Shown piece after piece: positions 55,522 through 62,833 of a stretch of DNA of 63,266 nucleotides (position 1 is the first letter of the stretch; every line of letters begins with the position of its first letter). The position numbers were made by a program, and so were the translations under genes. A model generated the notes under the pieces. It ran no database searches and was not told the DNA's origin. It worked only from the letters and a program-made list of their open reading frames with translations. This DNA comes from Chloroflexota bacterium (lineage in GTDB: Bacteria; Chloroflexota; Anaerolineae; Promineifilales; Promineifilaceae). Location of the stretch: assembly GCA_018004935.1 (NCBI GenBank), contig JAGNBF010000003.1, positions 91,230-154,495 of the forward strand. Direction: 5' to 3'.

Positions 55522-56340
55522 CTAGAGCGTTGGGGGAATTTGGCCTGGTACATTCAGACGGCGGCGCAGTTCGTAGAGGAGCAGACTGGTGGCGACACCC
55601 AGGTTAAGGGAACTGGCCTGGCCGAACATGGGGATGGTGATACGACTCGCGGCCGCGTCCTGCACCATCTGGCTTAACCCTTCCTGCTCATTTCCCATTA
55701 ACAACAGGACGGGAAATTGGTAGGGTGATTTCCAATACTCCTGGCTGGCTTTGGCGGAGGTGGCAATGGTATGAATCTGGTGGGTTTGCGCCCAGACCCA
55801 CACCGGTTCTATGCCAGGCAATTGCACCAGAGGAAGGGTGAATAATGTGCCCATGCTGGCTTTCACCGCTGTGGGGTGATATGGATCCGTGCTTTCACCA
55901 GTGAGAATTAACCCGTTGGCCCCCACGGCATCTAAACTACGTAATACCGTGCCCAAATTGCCCGGATCGGCAACCCGATCCAGCAGGACAAAAATAGACT
56001 GTGAGCTAATTGGTAGCTGATCAAGGGTATGGGGTTGAATGTGGATGATGGCCCCCAAACCGGTGGCGTTGTCCCGGTCAGAGAAGGATTGAAAGACCGC
56101 GGCCGCGACCGGCACCACCGATCCCCCCGCCTGCTCGCGTGCCCGGATCATCTGCCAGGCCGCTTCACTTTTTAACAACTCTGGGGCATAAACAACACTT
56201 TCAACCGGGGCCTGGGCTTCCAGCGCCGACATCACCACCCGTAACCCTTCGGCAAAAAAGCGGCCTGTCATTTGCCGCTCCTTCTTATGGCGCAACTGTT
56301 TGATCTGTTTAATAAGCGGATTGCTGAAACTGGTGATCAT
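55522..56340 (-). CDS. TrmH/SpoU-family RNA 2'-O-methyltransferase
   Basis: 272 residues. The N-terminal substrate-binding domain (NPLIKQIKQLRHKKERQMTG, RFFAEGLRVV) is followed by the SPOUT domain with motif 1 LLDRVADPGNLGTVLRSLDA, motif 2 LLLMGNEQEGLS and motif 3 IPMFGQASSLNLGVATSLLL. It methylates a ribose 2'-OH in rRNA or tRNA using SAM bound in the knot. The frame stays open upstream to 56547 only because it crosses dispersed repeat C, so ATG 56340 is taken as the start. Two octamers. Confidence 0.9.
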   Translation of the reverse strand: MITSFSNPLIKQIKQLRHKKERQMTGRFFAEGLRVVMSALEAQAPVESVVYAPELLKSEAAWQMIRAREQAGGSVVPVAAAVFQSFSDRDNATGLGAIIHIQPHTLDQLPISSQSIFVLLDRVADPGNLGTVLRSLDAVGANGLILTGESTDPYHPTAVKASMGTLFTLPLVQLPGIEPVWVWAQTHQIHTIATSAKASQEYWKSPYQFPVLLLMGNEQEGLSQMVQDAAASRITIPMFGQASSLNLGVATSLLLYELRRRLNVPGQIPPTL

Positions 56341-56361
56341 AGCGTTCGTTCGTAAATAACT

Positions 56362-56471
56362 TGGTTCTTTGAGGTTTCGTAGGGTACGGGCAACCCTTGT
56401 GCTTGCCCCACACAGGGCAACAAGGCCAGCCCCTACATCTGGTGTCAACCCCCTGAATTGCCAAAGAACCA
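56362..56471. mobile_element. Repeat C copy with terminal inverted repeats
   Basis: TGGTTCTTTG at 56362-56371 and CAAAGAACCA at 56462-56471 form perfect 10-bp ends around an inverted copy of the 12078-12193 block. It lies between divergent genes and could separate or carry their promoters. Confidence 0.75.
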
Positions 56472-56538
56472 ATAACTTTTGCCCTAAATGATACCTCAAA
56501 ACCTGCCTTATCCGGGACAATGACGTTAAAATGGAGCC

Positions 56539-57486
56539 ATGAATCATTTCCGACCTGATCTGACAAAACGGCCAAACGTTATTTTGGCCCTCCTACTCTG
56601 GCTCTTTCTCACTGCCTGTACAAGTGCTCCCGAATCAGTGGCCCAGGCAACGCTAACAAAAGCAGTGGTATCTACGGGAACCGCGGCCGCGATGCCCACC
56701 CTCAGCCCCTCTTTTACCCCTTCCCCCTTGTCCACCCTGCCGCCTCCTGCCACCCCTACCCCCTTGCCCACCAGCACGGCCACCGCCACACCCCTGGCGA
56801 CATTGACACCCACCTGGACACCCACCCCCTCTCTCTCGCCCACGCCAACCGGCTGTGAACGGCGCATCTTCACCGACGATCTTCTCACCATTGTTACCCG
56901 CACCTACGGTCTGAGCCGAGATTATGCTCCCAGAGATTTGGTCAGCCTGAGTGATTATTTCCCTGTCGCGGTGACCCTGGGTTATCCTAGTCAGGTACGC
57001 CAGATTATGGTGGAGCCATTAGTACAAATGGTAACGGCCATGCAAGCCGCCGGGTTAGAGCCATTCATCATCTCCGGTTATCGTAGTTACTCCGCTCAGT
57101 CCATTGCCTACAACAAATGGCAGACAACCTACCCAGAGAGTGCCGACATTGTTTCGGCCCCGCCGGGTCATAGTGAACATCAATTGGGCACAACCATTGA
57201 TTTTGGCTCGCCGGAACTGCCGGAACTGGTAGGGCAGGCGGATATTGAGTTTCACACCTATTTTTACCAGACCAGCGAGGGGCAATGGCTTCTTGAACAT
57301 GCGCATGAATATGGTTTTACGCTCAGTTTTCCTCGTGAAGCATTTGAATTGACTGGGTTTTATTATGAACCCTGGCATTATCGTTATGTGGGGGTGGAGA
57401 TGGCTTCTATGTTGCAGGCAATTGGTATGTCGCTTACGGAGTATCAATTAATCAACTCGCCACCACCCTGCATTCCCTCACCGTAA
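56539..57486 (+). CDS. VanY-like D-Ala-D-Ala carboxypeptidase lipoprotein
   Basis: 315 residues. A signal peptide ends in a lipobox (WLFLTAC, Cys27). A Thr/Pro/Ser-rich linker (about 45-115) leads to an M15B peptidase domain: IISGYRSYSAQSIAYNKW, GHSEHQLGTTIDFG (the zinc-binding SxHxxGxxxD pattern) and EPWHYRYVG (third ligand). It trims peptidoglycan stem peptides outside the membrane. One octamer lies in the linker start. Confidence 0.9.
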   Translation: MNHFRPDLTKRPNVILALLLWLFLTACTSAPESVAQATLTKAVVSTGTAAAMPTLSPSFTPSPLSTLPPPATPTPLPTSTATATPLATLTPTWTPTPSLSPTPTGCERRIFTDDLLTIVTRTYGLSRDYAPRDLVSLSDYFPVAVTLGYPSQVRQIMVEPLVQMVTAMQAAGLEPFIISGYRSYSAQSIAYNKWQTTYPESADIVSAPPGHSEHQLGTTIDFGSPELPELVGQADIEFHTYFYQTSEGQWLLEHAHEYGFTLSFPREAFELTGFYYEPWHYRYVGVEMASMLQAIGMSLTEYQLINSPPPCIPSP

Positions 57487-57584
57487 CGATACTCAGCACG
57501 GGTATAAAGAGACATTTCGTTGGGTGACGAGAGACGAGTATGTTCAAGCGGTAGTTTTGGATAGATTTAGTCGAAAGACCCATC

Positions 57585-58545
57585 CCCCTCCCCCCTTCCC
57601 CAAGGGAAGGGGGAAACCCCACAGCGCCGTTTTTCGGGGCGAAGGCCCCGAAAAACGGCGCTCAAAAAAGTTCCCCGCCCCTGGGGGCGGGGTTAGGGGT
57701 GGGGGCTGTGCCCCCTAAACCACAGTGTGGGGCAGATTGTGCCTGAAGGCCCACCCCCTTGCGCTCCCCGAGGGAAGGGGGAAACCCCACAGCGCCGTTT
57801 TTCGGGGCGAAGGCCCCGAAAAACGGCGCTCAAAAAGTTCCCCGCCCCTGGGGCGGGGTTAGGGGTGGGGGCTGTGCCCCCTAAACCACAGTGTGGGGCA
57901 GATTGTGCCTGAAGGCCCACCCCCTTGCGCTCCCCGAGGGAAGGGGGAAACCCCCACAGCGCCGTTTTTCGGGGCGAAGGCCCCGAAAAACGGCGCTCAA
58001 AAAAGTTCCCCGCCCCTGGGGGCGGGGTTAGGGGTGGGGGCTGTGCCCCCTAAACCACAGTGTGGGGCAGATTGTGCCTGAAGGCCCACCCCCTTGCGCT
58101 CCCCGAGGGAAGGGGGAAACCCCACAGCGCCGTTTTTCGGGGCGAAGGCCCCGAAAAACGGCGCTCAAAAAGTTCCCCGCCCCTGGGGCGGGGTTAGGGG
58201 TGGGGGCTGTGCCCCCTAAACCACAGTGTGGGGCAGATTGTGCCTGAAGGCCCACCCCCTTGCGCTCCCCGAGGGAAGGGGGAAACCCCCACAGCGCCGT
58301 TTTTCGGGGCGAAGGCCCCGAAAAACGGCGCTCAAAAAAGTTCCCCGCCCCTGGGGGCGGGGTTAGGGGTGGGGGCTGTGCCCCCTAAACCACAGTGTGG
58401 GGCGATTATGTCTGAAGGCCCATCCCCTTGCACTCCCCAAGGGAAGGGGGAAACCCCCACAGCGCCGTTTTTCGGGGCGAAGGCCCCGAAAAACGGCGCT
58501 CAAAAAGTTCCCCGCCCCTGGGGGCGGGGTTAGGGGTGGGGGGAA
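57585..58545. repeat. Tandem array of the G/C-frame hairpin element (about six units)
   Basis: Unit phase markers (GCTGTGCCCCCTAAACCACA) begin at 57705, 57871, 58040, 58206 and 58375, giving spacings of 166, 169, 166 and 169 bases. So there is a 335-bp dimer repeated twice. Each unit has a perfect 18-bp hairpin (AGCGCCGTTTTTCGGGGC, loop GAAG; first at 57623-57662) followed by GTTCCCCGCCCCTGGGGGCG and GTTAGGGGTGGGG. Open frames across it read only repeat sequence and are not taken as genes. Confidence 0.95.
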
Positions 58546-58614
58546 ATCCCATAGGCATTCGCCCCGGATACCAGTTACAAAATTTATCCCAAGTTCAAAG
58601 AGGCAAGGAAACAA

Positions 58615-60258
58615 ATGATGACGTTGTTAAAACAATTGCTGTGGGGTGGTTATTGGGGGGCGGCCTTACTTCTCCTCCTGGCAGGATGTGGAATTAAGAG
58701 GTCAATCGCGGCCGCGAACCCCTCCCCCTCCCCCATTACCATTACCCTTGCTCCTACCACCACCTTCACCCCCTTGCCGCCAACAGTTACCCTGGCCCCC
58801 ATTGCCACCTTCACCCCCATCCCAACAGCCACCGCGACGGCCACCGCCACCGCCACCCCAACCCCCGTACCCCTTGTACAGATAGCCTTGCCAGCCACCT
58901 GGGCCAATCTTGAACCACTCATTTTGGCGGATAACACTACCAATACGGCCTGGCAATGGGCAGTTACCTTCACCGAGGCCCCAGAAACGATCGCCGCCCC
59001 CTTGACTCTGGTTCCTGGAGAAACCACCCTGCCCGTAGGGACAATACCCCTGGCATTGGTTGTGCCCTTTACCCATCGTTGGGAAGATGTTGATGGAGTA
59101 ATGGCTCAATACATCCTGGCTAACGGGCATGAACTGGCGGTAGTAAGACCCTGGCGGGAGATAACACCCCAATTTAAGGCGTTGCGGGTGGATGGTTTGC
59201 GGCCGCCGGATGAAGGGTACCCCCTGCAACAGCCCTGGGGGATCAGCGCAATGGCCGGATATGAGGCGGCCGGAGAAGCGTTAGCGGCATTATTGCGGCC
59301 GCACTTTCCCGCCGATACAGTGGTTCATTTAGGTGCTGTGGGTGACCTCATGTTGTCGCGCACATTAGGCAACTACATCGCCGCTGGCGATCTGGCCTAT
59401 CCCTTCCAATACCTGCCCGAATACCTCACCTCCCCCGACTACACCATCGGCAACCTGGAAACCTCGTTGGGTGACATCGGCGAGCCAGCCCCCAAAGCCT
59501 ATCCCTTCCAATCTCCTCTCGGTTCGGCCGAGGCCCTGGCCTTGGGCGGCTTTGATCTGGTCTCTCTGGCCAATAACCATGCCATGGATTATGGCCCGGA
59601 AGCGTTGTTGCAAGGATTGGATTTGCTGGCGCAGGCTGGTGTGGCGGTGGTAGGTGCTGGAGTCAACGACGCGGCCGCACACACCCCTTACATCACTGAG
59701 GTCAACGGGCTTAAACTGGCCTTTTTGGGGTATGTCCATGTTCCGCGTGAGGCCAGTAGTGGCTTCGATGTGGAAACATGGAATGCTACGACGGCGGCTC
59801 CGGGACTGGCCTGGGGTTATCCCGAACGTATCCGCGCTGATGTTGCGGCCGCGGTTCCCCTGGCCGATCATGTCATTGTCATCTTGCATAGTGGGTTTGA
59901 GTACATTGAAGAACCCAGCGAACCCCAGATTGCGGCCGCGCATGCCGCCATCGAAGCCGGAGCGACATTAGTCATTGGCCACCACGCCCATATTTTACAA
60001 GGCATTGAATATTATCAGAATGGCGTCATCGTTTACGGGTTAGCAAACTTCGCCTTCAACATTGACGGCCCCCCGGAAACCGCCATCGCCAATATCTGGC
60101 TGGATGCCGCCGGTGTGCGCCAGATCGAAATTATTCCCGCCATGGTCAAAGAGACAGGGCAACCCCGTCCAGCTCTCCCTCACGAAGCTACGCCTATTTT
60201 GGAACGGGTTTATTTTCTGACAACGATTCTAAACCCGGTTAAACCCACTACTCAATGA
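58615..60258 (+). CDS. CapA family (poly-gamma-glutamate-type) lipoprotein
   Basis: 547 residues. A lipoprotein signal (LLLLLAGCG, Cys25) and a Thr/Pro/Ala-rich linker (about 30-80) precede a less conserved domain (80-235). The CapA metallophosphatase-like domain starts near 240: VGDLMLSRTLGNYIAAGDLA, GNLETSLGDIG, SLANNHAMDYGPEALLQG, VIVILHSGFEYIEEPSEPQ and VIGHHAHILQGIEYYQNGVI. It probably acts at the outer face in capsule or wall-polymer metabolism. AAGGA precedes the ATG. Six octamers, the most in any gene here. Confidence 0.87.
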   Translation: MMTLLKQLLWGGYWGAALLLLLAGCGIKRSIAAANPSPSPITITLAPTTTFTPLPPTVTLAPIATFTPIPTATATATATATPTPVPLVQIALPATWANLEPLILADNTTNTAWQWAVTFTEAPETIAAPLTLVPGETTLPVGTIPLALVVPFTHRWEDVDGVMAQYILANGHELAVVRPWREITPQFKALRVDGLRPPDEGYPLQQPWGISAMAGYEAAGEALAALLRPHFPADTVVHLGAVGDLMLSRTLGNYIAAGDLAYPFQYLPEYLTSPDYTIGNLETSLGDIGEPAPKAYPFQSPLGSAEALALGGFDLVSLANNHAMDYGPEALLQGLDLLAQAGVAVVGAGVNDAAAHTPYITEVNGLKLAFLGYVHVPREASSGFDVETWNATTAAPGLAWGYPERIRADVAAAVPLADHVIVILHSGFEYIEEPSEPQIAAAHAAIEAGATLVIGHHAHILQGIEYYQNGVIVYGLANFAFNIDGPPETAIANIWLDAAGVRQIEIIPAMVKETGQPRPALPHEATPILERVYFLTTILNPVKPTTQ

Positions 60259-60450
60259 GTGACGAATAACACGAGTCTAGCTTTACGAAAGTAGGACGTA
60301 TGTTTTGATGAAAGTAGACAATCTTGCCCCAAAACCTGTCTGAATACCCCCCCCTTTTTCGGACGCTTTTCGGACGCCTGGCTTGTATGCTCTGACCCAT
60401 GTTTGGTTTTGCTTATTAAGAGCAACACATCAACAAGGAGAAATGAAGAC

Positions 60451-60951
60451 ATGAAGAAGCAAAAAGCCTGGTTAATGATGTTCATTATTGTCCTGACAAT
60501 GGCCATTCTGGCCTGTACCTGTACCAACAGTCTCCCTGGCGGGAATGATGAAAACAGCGGTAACAGCGGTAATAGTGGCAATAGCGGTGATACTGGTGAT
60601 AGCGGCGATACTGGCAACAGTGGTAACACCGGTGACAGTGGCGACAGCGGCAGTAGCTCTGCCGATATGGTTCAAGGTTTCCCGGTAACTTCTGATGCCT
60701 ACGAAGTTGTGGACGCCTCTTTCTCTGGCACAATCAGCGTCGTCTACAAATCCAAAATGTCTTTTGATGACATTGTCGCCTTCTACAAATCCGAAATTCC
60801 TAACCTGGGTTATAGCCTGGATCAGGATGTGACCGCGGCCGGTAATGCCGTCCTCACCTTCACGGGTGACTCCATGCTCACCGTTACCGTCTCCACGGAT
60901 CCCTTAGATTCCAGTGCGCAAGTTGTTTCTGTTAGTTCCTTACCCAATTAA
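60451..60951 (+). CDS. Small lipoprotein with SGN/SGD repeats
   Basis: 166 residues. The signal peptide ends in a lipobox (TMAILAC, Cys22). Residues about 36-70 are about eleven S/T-G-N/D triplets encoded by 9-base DNA repeats, probably a flexible spacer. The C-terminal domain (about 75-166: GFPVTSDAYEVVDASFSGTI, MSFDDIVAFYKSEIPNLGYS) is an unassigned compact domain. AAGGAG at 60435-60440 supports this ATG. A strong terminator follows. Confidence 0.82.
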   Translation: MKKQKAWLMMFIIVLTMAILACTCTNSLPGGNDENSGNSGNSGNSGDTGDSGDTGNSGNTGDSGDSGSSSADMVQGFPVTSDAYEVVDASFSGTISVVYKSKMSFDDIVAFYKSEIPNLGYSLDQDVTAAGNAVLTFTGDSMLTVTVSTDPLDSSAQVVSVSSLPN

Positions 60952-60982
60952 CTTAGCCAATAAAACAGCCGCGCACTGATGA

Positions 60983-61020
60983 AACGGCGATCATCCTGGT
61001 GGATGGTCGCCGTTTTTTTT
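60983..61020 (+). terminator. Rho-independent terminator
   Basis: AACGGCGATCATCC pairs with GGATGGTCGCCGTT (one G-T pair) around a TGGT loop and runs into eight or nine T residues. It ends the lipoprotein transcript. Confidence 0.9.
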
Positions 61021-61306
61021 GTTACTCTAGAACGTAACCTCTCAATATTTCGGGGATAACGAGGGTAGAGATGCAAAATTTTGCGTCTCTACAACATCCA
61101 AAGGCGTGCGGACAAATTCGCGGAAATGGATGAAAATCTGTAGGACGATCTGGTAAATCGTCCACCGGGCGATTTACCAGATCGCCCTACATTTTCGCAA
61201 GAGTTCCCCATGGACGGGGCGCACACCCAGATAGATGAAAATAACACCACCATTTTCATCCTCATCTGTGTTTCTTCAATCAGTAGCTATTCTCAGAGGA
61301 GTTAAT
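61021..61306. repeat. Gap with repeat D copy 3 and half repeat B
   Basis: GTAACCTCTCAATATTTCGG at about 61034 is half of the 48121 element. At 61139-61191 TGTAGGACGATCTGGTAAAT and its complement arm (one mismatch in 22) form repeat D, 115 bases before the aldo-keto reductase start. No gene is seen. Confidence 0.75.
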
Positions 61307-62338
61307 ATGCGTTACAAACTGTTAGGTAAAAGTGGTTTGCGAGTGTCTGAATTAGTTTTGGGCACAATGACCTTTGGCGAAGATTGGGGGTGGGGGGCTT
61401 CTCAGGAGGTGAGCCGCCAGATGTTTGATGCCTACGCCAATGCCGGGGGTAACTTTATTGATACGGCCAACCGCTACACCAATGGCACTAGCGAACGTTT
61501 CGTTGGTGATTTCATCGCCGCCGACCGGGAACATTTTGTTGTGGCTACCAAATACACCCTGATGACCCGTTCCGGTGACCCTAATGCCGCCGGTAATCAG
61601 CGTAAAAATATGGTTCAGGCTTTAGAAGCCAGCCTGAAACGGCTAAGAACCGATTATGTGGATCTGTTTTGGGTTCATGCCTGGGATTTTTTGACCCCTG
61701 TGGAAGAAGTGATGCGGGGGTTGGATGATCTGGTACGTGCGGGGAAGGTGTTGTATGTGGGCATTTCTGACACACCTGCCTGGGTCGTGGCCCAGGCGAA
61801 TACCCTGGCGGATTTACGAGGCTGGTCCCGGTTTGTGGGATTACAGTTACGGTACAGTCTGGCTGACCGGGCGGCTGAGCGGGATTTGTTGCCGATGGCG
61901 CGGGCGTTAGATATTGGGGTGACGGCCTGGAGTGTATTGGGGGCGGGTATACTAACGGGGAAGTACCGGCAAAAAGAAGGGGAAGTGGCCCGCGGCCGCG
62001 CGGCCAATTGGTCTATCTCCGATCATTATCACACCCTGGCCAATGAAGTCGTGAAAGTAGCTGGGGAACGGGGCTGTTCCCCGTCGCAGGTGGCCTTGAG
62101 TTGGGTACGGCAACAACCTGGTGTGATTCTGCCTTTGTTGGGAGCTTCGAAGCTGGCCCAATTGGAAGATAACCTGGCCTGCCTGAATGTTACGTTGGAT
62201 GAGTCCCAGATGCGCCACTTGAATGAAGTAAGTCGTATTGAGTTGGGTTTTCCCCATGATTTTCTGGCCTCTGACGAGATTCAACAGATTGTTTATGGTG
62301 GTACGCGGCCGCAAATAGATAATCATCGCAGAAGCTAG
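61307..62338 (+). CDS. Aldo/keto reductase
   Basis: 343 residues. The catalytic tetrad is visible: Asp52 and Tyr57 (FIDTANRYTNG), Lys82 (VVATKYTL) and His124 (DLFWVHAWD). ITAWSVLGAGILTGKY appears here as VTAWSVLGAGILTGKYRQ, and LPLLGASKLAQLEDNL gives the NADP-binding end. It reduces aldehydes or ketones with NADPH; the substrate is unknown. AGAGGAG seven bases upstream fixes ATG 61307 over an earlier frame start at 61235. Two octamers. Confidence 0.9.
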   Translation: MRYKLLGKSGLRVSELVLGTMTFGEDWGWGASQEVSRQMFDAYANAGGNFIDTANRYTNGTSERFVGDFIAADREHFVVATKYTLMTRSGDPNAAGNQRKNMVQALEASLKRLRTDYVDLFWVHAWDFLTPVEEVMRGLDDLVRAGKVLYVGISDTPAWVVAQANTLADLRGWSRFVGLQLRYSLADRAAERDLLPMARALDIGVTAWSVLGAGILTGKYRQKEGEVARGRAANWSISDHYHTLANEVVKVAGERGCSPSQVALSWVRQQPGVILPLLGASKLAQLEDNLACLNVTLDESQMRHLNEVSRIELGFPHDFLASDEIQQIVYGGTRPQIDNHRRS

Positions 62339-62397
62339 CCGTTTGTCGGAGAACGGCAATTCTCAATTTGGCCTGAACGTCTAAAAATGGTGCGGCC

Positions 62398-62623
62398 GCC
62401 CGGCTGTAAAACGGGCCGGGTTATGGTTACGCAGGCCGTTGGCCTGCTGTTTTAGCCCGTAGGGCCTGGTATTGATAGCCCGACGGTCAACTAGGTGTTG
62501 TAGCACAGCCTTTCCAGGCTGTGCGCTCTCTATGCAGGCGGAGCCGGGCTTCGGCAAAGCTCAGCCTCAGCCCTCGAGGATGTGTAGGGCGAACAGCCTG
62601 AAAGGCTGTTTTACGGGTTGGGC
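62398..62623. repeat. Repeat H copy 2 and two related hairpins
   Basis: Positions 62398-62495 match 51296-51396 (GTTTTAGCCCGTAGGGC, TAGCCCGACGGT). CACAGCCT-TTCC-AGGCTGTG at 62504-62523 and AACAGCCT-GAA-AGGCTGTT at 62592-62610 are two hairpins with the same stem core. An intergenic octamer lies at 62392-62399. No gene is seen between 62339 and the window end. Confidence 0.65.
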
Positions 62624-62749
62624 CATTTTTCGAGCGTGCTTTTGGCGGGTAACGGTTTTAACCATTGGTTAAATTGGGAATTACTGTCGGAGAAGGTCAA
62701 ACTGGCCTTTTTCTGGCCTGAGGCTAAAGCCTTTTTTAGAGGGTTGCGG

Positions 62750-62833
62750 GGAACCCCCACCCCTAACCCCGCCCCCAGGGGCGGGGAATGATTTCTGGCG
62801 CGGTTTGGCGGGCAGACGCCCGCCAAACCGCGC
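62750..62833. repeat. G/C-frame repeat copy with 16-bp hairpin
   Basis: The frame (CCCCACCCCTAACCCCGCCC in inverse sense) leads to a perfect 16-bp stem at 62798-62833 (GCGCGGTTTGGCGGGC, loop AGAC). The stem shares GCGCGGTTTGG with the copy at 4486. Confidence 0.85.

Noticed and set aside
56341-56547. 69-residue N-terminal extension of the TrmH-like protein
   Set aside because: It is translated from dispersed repeat C and is absent from the family; the family N-terminus starts at ATG 56340.
57585-58545. CRISPR array
   Set aside because: Units of 166/169 bp are contiguous near-identical copies without unique spacers, and no cas gene is present.
57693-58697. Several open frames of 60-100 codons on both strands
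   Set aside because: They are the same repeat read in open frames; the products are Pro/Gly/Arg-rich, duplicate each other exactly and have no start signals.
58646-59229. Frames opposite or beside the CapA-like linker
   Set aside because: They read the Thr/Pro linker DNA out of frame, giving Pro- or Gly-only tracts.
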